DNA of 64,000 bases from Typhlomys cinereus. Lineage: Eukaryota > Chordata > Mammalia > Rodentia > Platacanthomyidae. The stretch lies in contig JALPQD010000159.1 in NCBI GenBank assembly GCA_023101885.1, positions 2,387,994 through 2,451,993 on the forward strand. The letters run 5' to 3'. Position numbers and translations under genes: made by a program. Numbering within the stretch: position 1 is the first letter of the stretch; each line of letters opens with the position of its first letter. Below the pieces are notes generated by a model, which was not told the origin of the DNA, made no database searches, and worked only from the letters and a program-made list of their open reading frames with translations. This document shows positions 1 through 10,495 of the stretch, in pieces.

Positions 1-293
1 CCGGTGGGCCAGAGAGGCAGAGGGTCTGATGTTGATGGCAGAATTCTTCACCTGCGACCTGGGAAGGTCGGCGCGGAGTGGGGCGGGCCCCAGGGGCAAA
101 GCCAGGGGCCACGCGGTACGGTGCTGCTGGCCGGGCAGCTCCGGGTGGGGGGCGGGGCTGGGCTGGCCTCTCTCTCATTCACCTTGGGCAGCTGGCGGGG
201 GCGGGGCAGGGCAGCGCGGAGGGGGCTGGGGTCGTCAGGGCCGGGGCGCAGGCCAAGCCGGAGTCGGCCTGGGTGCTCACCGCCTGGGGGGGG
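1..293 (-). promoter_or_regulatory. GC-rich, CpG-containing block; possible L1 5' UTR end
   Basis: This block is far richer in G and C than almost everything after it and stops abruptly at 293/294, where an old L1 ORF2 piece begins. Parts resemble the monomers of the L1 at 56.2-56.8 kb: a GGGCAGCTGG word followed by GGGGCGGGGC (near 187-207), a GGAGTCGG word (near 260) and a final CCTGGGGGG. I infer that it is the 5' UTR of a further minus-strand L1 whose body lies left of the window. It could instead be a host CpG island or an unrelated GC-rich repeat. Open frames here are only GC-rich chance frames. Confidence 0.35.
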
Positions 294-1838
294 ATTTCAT
301 TTTTTTATGGGCTATAGTAAATGGGATTGTTTCTCTTAGGGCTTTTTTACTTCTTTCATTCTGGGCAAAGAGAAAGGCCACTGATTTTTGTAGGTTTATT
401 TTGTATCTTGCCACCATGCTGAACTTCTATATTAGTTCCAGGAGTTTTCTGGTGGAGTTTTTGAGATCACTCAGGTGTAAGATTATGTCATCTGTAAATA
501 GAGATAACTTGACTTCTTCCTTGCCAATTTGAATCCCTTTTATCTCCCTTTCTTGTCTTATGGCTTCAGCTAAGACTTCAAGTACAATATTGAATAGGAG
601 TGGTGAGAGTGGACAGCCTTGTCTAGTTCCTGATCAAAGCGGGAATGCTTCAAGTTTTTCCCCATTGAGTATAATCCTTGCTGTTGGCTTGTTGTATAAG
701 CTTTTGAAATTTTTAAAAATTTTTTTTATTATTATTTATTCAATTGTGCGCGTGTGCATATGTGTGTGTAGAACCATGGATGAATTCGGGAACCGCCATG
801 GACCGCCTCCTCCTTGTTTTCTCTGCCCCGGGACTCACAGGCTCCGCCCTACCAGGACTGGAAACGCAGGCTGCCCCCGCTTCCGCCCGGCCTCTCTATA
901 CGTGGGGTTTAGGATCCAAACTCAGGAGCTTCTGCGTGCAAGGCAGAGGCTTAACCCCTGAGCCACCTCTCCAGCCCCTGTATAAGCTTTTATTATACTG
1001 ATAATGGTTCCTTCCATTCCAACACTCTCTAGGGTTTTAATTATAGAAGGCTTTTGGATCTTATCAAAAATCTTTTTGGCATCTATCGAGAATATCATGT
1101 GGTCTTGGATTTTGGACTGGTTTATATGGTGAATTACATTTATTGATTTGCATATGTTGAACCAACCTTGTGTGCCTGGGATAAAGCCTATTAGATCACT
1201 GTGAATGATCTTTTTGATATGTTTTTCAATCCGATTTGCTAAGACTTTGTTGAGAATCTTTGCATCTGTGTTCATCAGAGAGATTGGCTTATAGTTCTTT
1301 TTTTTAAAGTATGTCTTTATTAGGTTTTAGGCTTAAAATGAAATTAGCTTTATAGAAAGAATCTGGTAGTGTTCCTTCCTTTGCTATATGATGGAACAGT
1401 TTAAGGAGTATTGGTGTTATTCATTCCTTAAATGTCTGGTAGAACTCTGTGCTAAATCCATCTGATCCAGGACATTTTTTGGTGGGAAGATTCGAAGTTA
1501 CTTCATCAATTTTGTCATATGTTATAGGATTATTTAAATAATTTACAATGTCCTGATTCAATTTAGGTAAGTTGTGCTTATTAGATATTCATCCATTTCT
1601 TTTGTATTATCAAATTTCACAGAGTATAAGTTTTTGAAATATGATGTTATAATCCTCTGAATTTCTTGGATATTAGTAGTGATAACTCTTTTCATTTCTA
1701 ACTTTGTTAATTTGGGTTTTCTCTCTCTTGTTTTTGGTTAATTTAGCTAGGGGTATATCAGTCTTATTGATTTTTTCAAAGAACCAGCTTTTTGACTGGT
1801 TGATTCTCTGTATCATTTTGCTTATTTCAATCTTAAAT
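294..1838 (-). mobile_element. L1 fragment (ORF2 reverse-transcriptase region), interrupted by a SINE
   Basis: The stretch aligns by eye, in the same direction, with about 52745-54000 of the near-full-length L1 in this window, so it is the reverse-transcriptase part of ORF2 read on the minus strand. A peptide on the minus strand (922-1275) contains an L1 RT run beginning [16 protein letters not shown]. It carries many substitutions and indels, no 3' UTR and no ORF1. The right end fades near 1838; the left end is cut by the GC-rich block. The gap at 706-978 is a SINE. It is an old, inactive copy. Confidence 0.88.
706..978 (-). mobile_element. tRNA-derived SINE, young CpG-rich subfamily
   Basis: Read on the minus strand, it starts with a tRNA-like head: A-box-like TGGCTCAGGGGTTAAG, then B-box-like GAGTTTGGATCC. 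A CpG-rich body of about 150 bp, a CA-rich stretch and an AT-rich tail (706-745) follow. It splits the L1 ORF2 piece and is flanked by a perfect 13-bp target-site duplication, TGTATAAGCTTTT, at 693-705 and 979-991. The 5' end in the sense direction is near 978. Its body matches the copy at 38523-38816. Family unnamed by me. Confidence 0.88.
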
Positions 1839-2209
1839 ATGATTTGTTGTATTCTCATTTGACTTCACTTTCCAATTTCTGTAACTTCTCAGGATTTTTT
1901 TCCAGTGGACAATGGATGATGTAGAGGTGTGCTTAATTTGAAAAAACATGAAAATAGGAGGTAGCCTGGTAGAGAAGAAAGGTTGTAATGGGAAAAGAGG
2001 GAGATTTAATTGGGAATTAAAGTGTGAAAATCTCCTAAAAATGGGCTTAATTTTCAAACTGTACTCATCTTTTCATGGCCAATTTATTTTTGCATAGCAT
2101 GCTAAAAAACATTCTTTGCACTTATTGTACATATAAGATTTTATATTCTGACTTAGAGTGGTGCACATCACTTCTATGTTCTTTTGTTGTGGGTAAACTT
2201 AAGAAAAAA
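1839..2209. other. Unassigned AT-rich stretch
   Basis: No gene, repeat family or structural signal that I can support. It separates a minus-strand L1 piece from a plus-strand L1 3' end, so it may be old flanking DNA. Confidence 0.4.
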
Positions 2210-2929
2210 ATGTCCCTTCTTGCCCTGGACCCAGACCAGTGCAGACCCCTCTGCTCCTCAGAAGGTGACCTCCAATACCAATCAGGATGAGCCAAGGGCA
2301 GTGCAGGAACAGCAAAACTAAAAACAACAACAAACCATAATTCAGAACATCAGAGACCCTACATTAATCACCTGGAACCAGAGTGGCCAAATTTCTCCCC
2401 ATCCTAAAGCTCATGGAAATTTGTAGAAGAGGGGATGGTAAGATTGTTAAGAGCCTAGAGATGGGGAGGAACAATGATACATAAGATATTACACACAAGT
2501 TAGGGCCACAGTAGTCATAATCAGACTTTGCAAGACCTGCACAATGACTGACATGTCAACGACCCCCCAAAGTCTAGCAGGGATCACAGGCACTAGGATC
2601 CTTAGAGGCAAGAGATTAAAGTTGTAATAGTGTTCCCATACTAAAGACGAGCCCAAGAAAGGGCTCTGGGCAATGTCACTGAGTCCTTACAACTCACTAG
2701 AGTGGAGGACTCAGGGGGAAGTTTGATATTCACACAAAAGGATGCTTCAGAGAATGGGAGGGGAAAGGGGGGGCACTGGAAGAAAGGCAAGGAGGGGGGT
2801 GAATGAAAGGGGGAAATGGGGGAGGGTGCAAGGGAGACTGGGAAAGGGTGGAGGGACGAAGGGGATCAGAGTACCTATTAAACTTGTGTGATTGGGAAAA
2901 AAATAAGTATAATAATAAAAAAGAAAAAA
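2210..2929 (+). mobile_element. L1 3' UTR, 5'-truncated copy
   Basis: The plus strand carries the same ordered blocks as the 3' UTR of the 50-57 kb L1: a GCAGGAGCAGCAAAAC-like word, CTCCCCATCCTAAAGCTC, a TCTAGCA...GGCAC...AGGATCCTTAGAGGCAAG block, the TCCTTAC...GGAGGA block, a long G-rich purine tract (2755-2865) and CTATTAAACTTGTGTGAT. An A-rich tail ends at about 2929. Many differences from the young copies indicate an older insertion. Confidence 0.85.
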
Positions 2930-3485
2930 TGTAACTACTTTTTTAATGGTTGGGGTATTCATCAATATTGATTGGTCAATTCATTGATGGTGATATTCAA
3001 TTCTTCCTTCTTTGGTAGCTTTGTGGATTTGTAGCTACTTGTTATTTTAGTTACCAAGAGAAAAGTTCTGAAACTCCAAGCTGTAAATGTGAATTTTCCA
3101 AATCTTTGTTCAACCCCAGCAACTTTGATGTGTCATAGCTATCTATACATAATTTTAGATTGTTACATAATCTAAGAGAAAATGGCATCTTATTATTACC
3201 AATATCATATACCATTTTCCTTCTACACATAATCATTTTCCTTGGTCTCAAGTCTCCTTTGCTTGATGGTAACAGAATCATAAAAAATTTAAAGGCTCAC
3301 TTTACAGAAAGAACTACCTCATCACTAAGGCCTGTAGTTGTTTTCTGTTTTTTTTTTTTTTTTTCCTTAGACTTTGAAACAGATCCCTGCTGAATTGTGG
3401 AAATTCACATGCTAAGCAATGTCTGTCCAAAAAAAAAAAAAAAGAAAAAAATGATAACTTTCATAGTTGGGCATAGGTGTCAATT
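2930..3485. other. Unassigned stretch with A and T runs
   Basis: AT-rich DNA with a T run near 3348-3364 and an A-rich run near 3430-3452. These may be tails of decayed retroposons, but no body is recognisable. No exon-like pattern seen. Confidence 0.4.
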
Positions 3486-3608
3486 TCACATTTGAGGGTT
3501 TGAGCTCTGGGCACATTTGTAGAGAATTGTGGTTGAATTAGGCCCAGAGCAAACCTGCTGATGGGAAAGGCCCAGCCCATGGTGGGTGGGACTAGACCCT
3601 AGAGTAAA
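3486..3608 (+). mobile_element. LTR-like dispersed repeat, left half (family 'X')
   Basis: The text around AAACCTGCTGATGGGAAAGG and CAGCCCATGGTGGG matches the region 32100-32170, where the repeat is uninterrupted. Its right half lies at 4141-4397, beyond an L1 insertion. The family has an AATAAA-type signal near its end and a 3' tail resembling MaLR LTRs, so I treat it as a MaLR-like LTR. The name is uncertain. Confidence 0.55.
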
Positions 3609-3626
3609 ATACACACATCTGACTAG

Positions 3627-4138
3627 GGCAGCCTAATCTCTCCCCATCCTGAAGCTCAGGGAAATTTGCGAAAGAGGGGCGATAAGAGTGTAAGAGAACA
3701 AGGATGGGAGGAGCAATGATATGCGAGATACTTCACACAAGTTAGGACTGAAGCAATCATAATAGGTCTTTGCATGCCCTGCACAATGTCCCACGCACTA
3801 TTGACCCCATAAAGTCTAGCATTTGCTAAAGGCACCAAGATCCTTGGAGGCAAGGAATTGACAGCCATAGTAGTGTTCCTATGCTTAAGGGGAACACAGG
3901 AAAGGGTTCAGGGAAAAGCCACTGGGTCCTTGTACGTCATCGGAGAGGAGGACCCAGAGGAGAGTCTGGCATGCACATTAAAGGATTCTCTGGGGATTGG
4001 GGGGGGAGGCACTGGGGGATGGAGAGAGAGGGATCAGGGGAGGGGAAGCAGGGGGGTAGGGGGGAGGAGGAGGAAGGGAGGGAACTGGTGTACATATTAA
4101 GTTTGTATGAGTGGAAATAATAATGAAAAATGAAAAAA
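3627..4138 (+). mobile_element. L1 3' UTR, 5'-truncated, with target-site duplication
   Basis: Starts at GGCAGCCTAATCTCTCCCC and runs through the whole distal L1 3' UTR: GGCAAGGAATTGACAGCC, the TCCTTGTACGTCATCGGAGA block, a strongly G-rich purine tract (3998-4083), TTAAGTTTGTATGAG and an A-rich tail. It is flanked by near-matching copies of AAATACACA(CA)TCTGA (about 3607-3625 and 4139-4158). It interrupts LTR-like repeat X. Confidence 0.9.
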
Positions 4139-4140
4139 AA

Positions 4141-4397
4141 AATACACATCTGATTGAGGAAGTTGGCATCCTTCTGTATATTTGGCCAGACATGCTGGTC
4201 TGGCAAATAAGGATAGTCCATCTCTCAGCCATTATATGGTGATGGTGTGGCCGGTTCCTTCAGCCCTGGTGTTGGTGCATGCTCTCTTGTCAAGCTGGAC
4301 TATGAAATGTAATCAATAATAGTAAGAGAATAAATCCTTTGTTTCCTTAAGCCATTTGATGGTCATTTATCAGCAACTATGCAGGTGAACTGCAACA
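4141..4397 (+). mobile_element. LTR-like dispersed repeat, right half (family 'X')
   Basis: Closely resembles 59690-59935 over TTGGCCAGACATGCTG, GTGGCC(G/A)GTTCC and CTGGTGTTGGTGCATGCTCT, and more distantly 32220-32465. It contains GAATAAATC (AATAAA) followed by a TTTCCTTAAGCCATTTGATG tail, like the R/U5 end of MaLR LTRs. Together with 3486-3608 it is one element split by an L1. Confidence 0.6.
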
Positions 4398-4599
4398 GTA
4401 ACCAAAGGTTGATGAGTCCTAAACTGACATGATTTTTTTTTTTGTCTACTTTTGGTTGATAATGCTAAATGAAGAATAACTGATATGTTTAAGATTTCCT
4501 TAAGATCAAACTTCATAGGCAGGTTATTCCAAGATGGAATCATAGGAACAATCAACCCATGATGGAAACTGAGGTTTCTTGCCAAGAAAGAGAAACTCA

Positions 4600-4905
4600 G
4601 GACCTGATTTACATCCTCCATGCCCCACAGAGACCACTATTTTCTGGAGGAGGCAGGACTCCTCAGAACTAGACTTGACTTTCTTATCAATAGCACCACA
4701 GCTTGCTAACAGCAGCTTGCCTGTGTCTGCTTTCCTGGCCCCTGCATTTGTTCTTCCTCTTGGTTACCTTGTAACCTGTTGTCAATGCCCTAAAGGAAGG
4801 TTGAGGATGTTGGTATGGAGGTAGAAAATAAACAGCACCTTTGACACCCTCATTTGTGTCTCTGACTGGATTCTCCCAGTGTTGGAAGGAAAGTGTGGTC
4901 TGTTA
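4600..4905 (+). mobile_element. Possible solo LTR
   Basis: Mixed-composition block with AAAATAAACAGCACC (AATAAA signal near 4827) followed at a short distance by CACCCTCATTTGTGTCTCTG, an arrangement like LTR R/U5. No clear TG...CA ends or duplication found. Could be unique DNA. Confidence 0.3.
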
Positions 4906-5164
4906 AGAATCTTAGAGCCATTCCTGACCATGGTGACAAACATGTCTTCGTCATTCTACTCCCATTTGATTCTTATAAACAATCCTTAATTAAGCCTTAC
5001 TGACCAATTAGGCGCTCTCTTTTTACAAGAACACGATTAATATATAACAATTTTCTATATGTTCCATTCTCTTTTAAAATTTTATTGTTTGTTGTTTCAC
5101 AGGATTCCCTCTTGCTTCCTCCCCCCAATTCTCTGCTGAAAGAACTAAATATCACCTAGTCAAA
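4906..5164. other. Unassigned stretch
   Basis: No recognisable gene or repeat. A short pyrimidine-rich part near 5095-5135 may be a remnant of an L1 3' UTR. Confidence 0.35.
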
Positions 5165-5570
5165 CTACTCTATTAGTGTTTAAGGAAATAACCTAGCCAC
5201 ATGTACCAAGGGTTAGACAAGGGTGTGGACTTGACAGTTGACATGCATGATTAAGGCAAGCCCTGATAAGGCCTGTGAGAAATTATTTAATTGATAAGGG
5301 ACAAACCAGCCCATAGTGAGAGGACCATATTTTTGGACAAGTGGATGGGATGGAGTGAGTTGGTTCAGTACTTTGGCATATTTTGGAACACCGGCATGTT
5401 AACAATTGAGAAAGCATTTGGTTTCTTTCATACATCTTTCTATGGATATGATGTGGCCATTTCCCTCAGTATGAATCCTTATACATATTCATAAACTGTA
5501 ACAGAATCAGAAAATAAATCTCTTGTTCCCCTAAGTTATTTTGATCATGAAGACAAAGAAACATTATCTT
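5165..5570 (+). mobile_element. Diverged LTR-like repeat (family 'X'-like)
   Basis: Shares the order of blocks with the copy at 32045-32465: AGGCCTGTGAGAAATT, GATAAGGGACAAACCAGCCCA, a GTGGATGGGATGG word, GATGTGGCCATTTCCCTC, an AACTGTAACAG word, AAAATAAATC and a CCCCTAAGTTATTTTGATC tail. Strongly decayed, with no coding content. Confidence 0.45.
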
Positions 5571-5919
5571 TGCAGGGTCTTGACCAGTTTTTTATTGGGA
5601 AAAGAATTAAGAGAAGATTAGGTTGATGGCTCAGTAATTAAAACACTTGCTATTTTAGCAAGAGGATACCAACTAAAGAGAAAATTAGGTCTTAATTAAA
5701 ATAAATATCTTCCATTCTCTGTCTTATGTAAGTGTGCATGTATCATGATATGGAGACATTAATTTTTTCTTTTGCTATACAGTCAGAATTAATTAATAAA
5801 CAAACATTTAAATTTTAGATCGTATGAATTGCTTTAATGCCTTGATTTAGTATGCAAACTTGAATTATTTTCTCTAATATCATTACTATAAAATCCATTA
5901 GGCCTTTTTAATTTTTCCA
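5571..5919. other. Unassigned AT-rich stretch
   Basis: AT-rich; no gene or named repeat that I can support. Confidence 0.4.
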
Positions 5920-6190
5920 TTTTTTTGTGTGTGTGACATATATGTATATGTGTGCAAGCATGTGTATAGAATGCACATGAGTGTGTATGTGTCTGGAGAC
6001 TTAGAGGATGATATTGGGAATCATCCTGGATTGCTCTATCTCTTTCTAGCTTTGCTCTGAAATTTCCCAGGCTCTCTTTTCCAGAGTTAAAATTAGAGCC
6101 CACCACCACAAACTCCAACATTTTCATGTGGGATTTGGGAGCCAAACACAAGTTATTTTACTTGTGAGGCAGACTTTAATTCCTGATCTA
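5920..6190 (-). mobile_element. Old tRNA-derived SINE copy
   Basis: Read leftwards it matches the older subfamily body: the plus strand shows ATCATCCTGGATTGCTCTAT, TTTGCTCTGAAATTTCCCAGG and CATGTGGGATTTGGGAGCCAAAC. The tRNA-like head at the right is decayed and the tail is a TG/TA-rich simple repeat at 5925-5990. No clean duplication. Confidence 0.6.
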
Positions 6191-6867
6191 CTTCCCTTGC
6201 ACTCTGTGATCACACACTGGGACTTTCCCCACAAGTGAAGGAGAAATTCTACTATGGTAAACACCTTCTCATAAGAGTCCTTTAAAGTCTTCCTACTCTT
6301 TGACAAAGGTTGCATATTTGTAACAGTTGGGATTGGAGGTTTTCTTTTGTTCGTAGAGTTTCATCAAATCCCCAACTTTCCACTGAGTGTACAAGCCTTA
6401 ATTTTCCTTTCTACAAAGTGGGCAGTTCCTATAAAAACAGATCCATTTCAATTTCTTGTAGGCAAATGCATAGTTTTTAATTCATAGAGAGATGTTTCCA
6501 CTGCTTTTTCCATGTGATTTCTAAGATCAATAAACTCTGCATCCTACAGAATCATTCACCTTTACATTTATTCTTCTAATCTGGATAATCACTCAGCAAA
6601 ATCTTCACATGAATCTATGTTTGTTACTTTTGGAAACCTAGTAAAGATGAAATCTTGCCCCAAAAATCACCTATCTTACAGGCTAGTCTTTTCTTAACTT
6701 TTCCTAACTATTTCTGTAATCTGGAATTACATAAAAGTTGCAAAGAGTGCAGAGAGTCCTCCTGTCTGTCCACATAACATATATCCCAATACTATGGTTT
6801 TTCATGCCTTTCATCAAAACTAACAAACACGCAGTGGCATGGCTCTTAACTAAATCCCACACTATGT
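6191..6867. other. Unassigned stretch containing one half of a local repeat pair
   Basis: Mostly unique-looking DNA. A part near 6358-6480 resembles 8378-8490 (TTCATCAAATCCCCAACTTTCC against TTCACCAAATCCCCATCTTTCC, and further words). No gene seen. Confidence 0.4.
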
Positions 6868-7245
6868 ATTTTTTTCCTAATTATACAAGCTCAATCCATC
6901 TTCTCCCTCCCTCCCTCCCCAGTCATCCCCCTGGGCACACTCCTCCCTTCTCTATTCTTTCACCCTTCTCCCTCCCTCCCCCTCTGCCAGTGCCTCTCCC
7001 TTGTCCTTCTCATCCCTTGGAGCATCCTTTTGTGTGAATGCCTAACGTCCCTCTGAGTCCTCCTCCCTAGTGAGAGGTAAGGACTCAGTGGCATAACCTG
7101 GAGCCCCTGGTAGGTCTTTCCTTTAGTATGTGAACTCTATTATGCCTGGTAATTTCTTGCCTCTAAGGATCCTATTCCCTCGAGCCTTCTCACCTGTGAT
7201 CCATGCTAGACTTTGAGGCAGGGGTCATTGACATGTCCACCGGCC
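6868..7245 (-). mobile_element. L1 3' UTR fragment
   Basis: Reverse-oriented L1 3' end: a T run (tail), CTAATTATACAAGCTCAAT, a C/T-rich tract (the sense-strand purine tract), CTCATCCCTTGGAGCATCC, GACTCAGTGGCATAACC, CTCTAAGGATCCTATT and CATGCTAGACTTTGAGG. It stops near GACATGTCCACC. Belongs to the subfamily also seen at 37398-38200. Confidence 0.85.
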
Positions 7246-7409
7246 ACACTATATTTTTAATGTACCAATCTTCAAACCTATTTTCTCCTGCTGTCCAGAG
7301 ACTCAGCATGTATTTTGTTGAATCTCCCATGACCTTCTGCGGTATACAGCAGTCTCTTAATCTCTCCTCATTTTCAGGACTTTGGAATTCTTGAGGAACT
7401 TTGCACAGG

Positions 7410-7830
7410 TATTATGTATGGTGTTATCCAAAATGAAGTTATCAGATGATCTCTCTTCTGATTACACTACCAATATTAATTATGATCACTTGATTAAAGC
7501 AATTTTAGACAATTCAGTCCTTCATAATGTAATTCTTTCATCTGTCCTTTTTGTAGGAAGTCATAAGACACAGCTAATATTTAAGACACGGGGAAATAAT
7601 TCTACTTCCTGGAGGAGAAAACATCTATGTTATATGAGTTGGCCTCTTTTTCTATATGGAAGATTTTTTTTCTTCCTGCTCTATTTATTTATATTTTCAA
7701 TCATTCATATCACCAATATGCATATATTTGTTTAGTATTTCAGATTCTGTTCCAATTCTATATAATTTATTTTATTACTCAAATGGCCCCAGATTGAGTA
7801 AATAAACTATTTTAGGCCAGCTTTCTTTCC
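7410..7830 (-). mobile_element. Possible ancient L1 relic (L1M/HAL1-like)
   Basis: Word order such as TAATTATGATCACTTGATTAAAG, AATAATTCTACTTCCTGGAGG and TTTATTACTCAAATGGCCCCAG recalls an old mammal-wide L1-type repeat in reverse orientation. Too decayed for certainty. Confidence 0.3.
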
Positions 7831-7844
7831 CTTTGAAATGTTGT

Positions 7845-7893
7845 TCTCTCTCTCTCTTTCTCTTTCTCTCTCTCTCTCTCTATCTCTCTCTGT
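7845..7893. repeat. (CT)n microsatellite
   Basis: Interrupted CT/TCTT run on the plus strand. Confidence 0.95.
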
Positions 7894-9057
7894 CCACTTG
7901 TTCAGATTCTCACTTCAAAAATACTCCAAGGTCTGCTTATATTATCGCTCTACATTTTTCTAAGAAATAGTTATTTCTTCCTATAAGTGGACTTCACTTC
8001 TTTTATTGGAGAATAATATTTAGAAACCAATATCTGGGTGATTGCTGTTTATTGTTACTGTAATTCACTGTTAGTCTCAGTGCACAAAACTAGATAATAT
8101 CCTTGAATGTATAGGCATCTATATCTATTTCTGAATCTCTGTGCTCTGTGTGTATGTGTACATTGTAGATAATCATTCATTCACACTATTGCCTCTCTCT
8201 GAGCCTAGTTTATTCTTATAGTTTAGCCATTTTCTTATTCATTTTATCTTCTCTATGTTACAGTAAGAAACCTATTTCCTACCATTTTATTAGAGTCAAT
8301 TGAAAATTTGGTGTTTTCTTATAATATCTATAAACTTTCAGTGGTAGAAATATTGTAAGCTTTCATTGCCTTTCTGGTGATTCACCAAATCCCCATCTTT
8401 CCATTGACTGCACAATTTCCATTTTCATCTCATTGTAGTAAGTGGTTCCTATGAGATCTATTAACAAGTGCTTGTGTTTTTAACTCCAGTTTCAGGTAAT
8501 TATATTTTATTTGCAAGCTTAAGAGAAGCAACTTTGCTAAGAATATCTTAGTCTGTTTCATTTTGTATCTGTTTGTATGATTTCCAAAGAAAAGCTACTT
8601 ATGTCAGCTTTGGTTTTAGTTTTGAAACAAATCTCATTATGGAGTTTCATTGTCACAAGAGTAGCAAATTCATTTTACTTTCTACATTAAATCTTTGAAC
8701 CCACAACATCTTGCTCAATTTTTGAAAAATATTTGCAGACCTATCTTACTCTCAGAATAAACATGTATATAGGTTATGACAAATGAATTGAAATATAAGC
8801 CTACTACCATAGGACTCTTTACTCTTAAAAGGCTAGAGGAGGGCTCTTTACTCTAAAAATCTCTTCATATGTCCTCAGTCCTTTTCTGTTTCTTCCTCCC
8901 TTGAATCTGTTCAATCATCAATGTGAACCACATTCACATATTGAAGAACATCAGTGTTTTTCTCTGTATTGCTATCATGATTTCATGCTCAGCAATTCAA
9001 CCAGCATAGCTTTCTTAAGCATGATTGCCTTAGTGCATATATACTTCTGTGAATGTG
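7894..9057. other. Unassigned stretch
   Basis: AT-rich, no gene supported. Holds the second half of the local repeat pair (8378-8490) and a short local duplication of GGACTCTTTACTCT-like words near 8811-8850. Confidence 0.4.
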
Positions 9058-9119
9058 TCTTGTGTGTGTGTGTGTGCGTGCATGAGAGAGACAGAGAGAG
9101 AGAGGGATAGAGAGAGAGC
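9058..9119. repeat. (TG)n-(GA)n compound microsatellite
   Basis: About nine TG units followed by GAGAGA/CAGAGA units. Possibly the tail of a decayed SINE, whose body I cannot define. Confidence 0.95.
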
Positions 9120-9530
9120 TCTAAAGAAACTACCTGAAGAACAAGCTATATGAATTTAGTAGCTAATTCATATAACCTCCCCTATCTTGACTTGAAGTTC
9201 CATAAGTCGAATACCAAAATAACATAAAAAAAGAAACAGATTTGGGTCTCCAAAGAAATACATGTATCCATGGGCTATTATTTAGTGCTGTTCTTCTCAA
9301 AAGTTCTATTGAGTATGTACAAATTGTTGCTTAAGTCATAGGATCTCATGCAGAATTAACAGAAAAGCAATAAAAGTAGGAACAAACCTTCACCTTTATG
9401 TGCATTACAGGTTCTAATATAAAAGGCTTCTCTCAAGATGTTATCATTGCTTGTTTAGTTAAATTCTGATCACTGTTGCAAGTTGAATTTTCTTTTTTTT
9501 TTAATGAATACTATTGTCATTTCTTTTCAA
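9120..9530. other. Unassigned stretch
   Basis: AT-rich, no recognisable gene or repeat apart from a T run near 9492 just before the next L1. Confidence 0.4.
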
Positions 9531-10495
9531 GTCTTTTTTTATTTCTGCTCATATAAACTTAATAGGTACACTGGTCCCCACTTCTCCCCTCTTTCCCATT
9601 GCCTTCCCCTTCTTCCCTCTCATCCCCTGGAGCATCATTTTGTGTGAATGCCAAATCTCCCTCTGAGACCTCCACCCTATGAGGGGTAAGGACTCAGTGG
9701 TGTAGTCCAGAGCCCCTTCTTGGGCTCCCCTTTAGTATGGGGACTCTGTTATGCCTGTTAATCCTTTGCCTCTAGGAATCCTACTTCCTGGAGTCCGAGC
9801 TAGACTTTGGGGGTGGGGTTAATGACATGTCAGCCATTGTTCAGGTCAGGCAAAATCCAATCATCTAATCATGGCTGCTGCAGTCCTAACTTGTGTGAAG
9901 TATCTTGCATATTGTTGGTTCTCCCCATCTTTAGGCTCTTACAATCTTGCTGCCCCCTTTTCCGCAAGGTTCCCTGAGCTTTAGGATGGGGAGAGATTTG
10001 GCTGGTCTGGTTTTAGGTTAATAATGTAGGATCTTTGATGTTCTGAATTATGGTTTATTGTTATTTTCAGTTTTGCTTTTCCTGCACTGTCCTTGGCTCT
10101 ATCATGATTGGTATCGAAAGTCACCTCCAAACCAAAGATAAAAGACAGTTTAAGTGAATATCTTAATATAAGAGGAGATTCAAAGGTAGATGGAATAGGA
10201 ATAGGAGACCACAATGAGAGGTTTGGTCAATGTCCCATTTGCATGATGGTTACCATCTATCTGCCAGTCCCTATACACTCCATGATTGGTGAAATCAAAC
10301 CTGTTCAGTCCCAAGTGACAAGGAAGGGAAGTGAGAGTGAGGTAGCTATTTTCATGCAATATTTGACGGTGAACTATTTTCTCTACTGAAGTGTGATCCC
10401 CTATCTCCTTTTCCTGGGGAGTCTCCTTTCCCTTCCTTCCTGATTATAATCTTTGCAATTACAGTAGGTATTACAGAGATTTACCTTTGAATAAT
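9531..10495 (-). mobile_element. L1 3' UTR, minus strand, nearly complete
   Basis: Begins with T-rich tail, ATTTCTGCTCATATAAACTT, then the full reversed 3' UTR: C/T-rich tract, GAGCATCATTTTGTGTGAAT, GGACTCAGTGGTGTAGTCC, GAGCTAGACTTTGGGGGTGG, CTGAGCTTTAGGATGGGGAG, TTGCTTTTCCTGCACTG, GCCAGTCCCTATACACTCC, up to ATAATCTTTGCAATTACAG. This corresponds to about 50280-51175 of the near-full-length copy, so truncation is close to the ORF2 stop. Confidence 0.9.

Noticed and set aside
29..532. Long open frame across the GC-rich start
   Set aside because: It runs from a low-complexity Gly/Ala/Arg-rich GC block into antisense L1 ORF2; GC-rich DNA has few stops, and no domain is visible.
1839..2209. 294-2929 as one twin-primed L1 (minus ORF2 piece, then plus 3' UTR)
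   Set aside because: About 370 bp of unrelated DNA separates the two parts, they are not adjacent in the L1 map, and no duplication was found.
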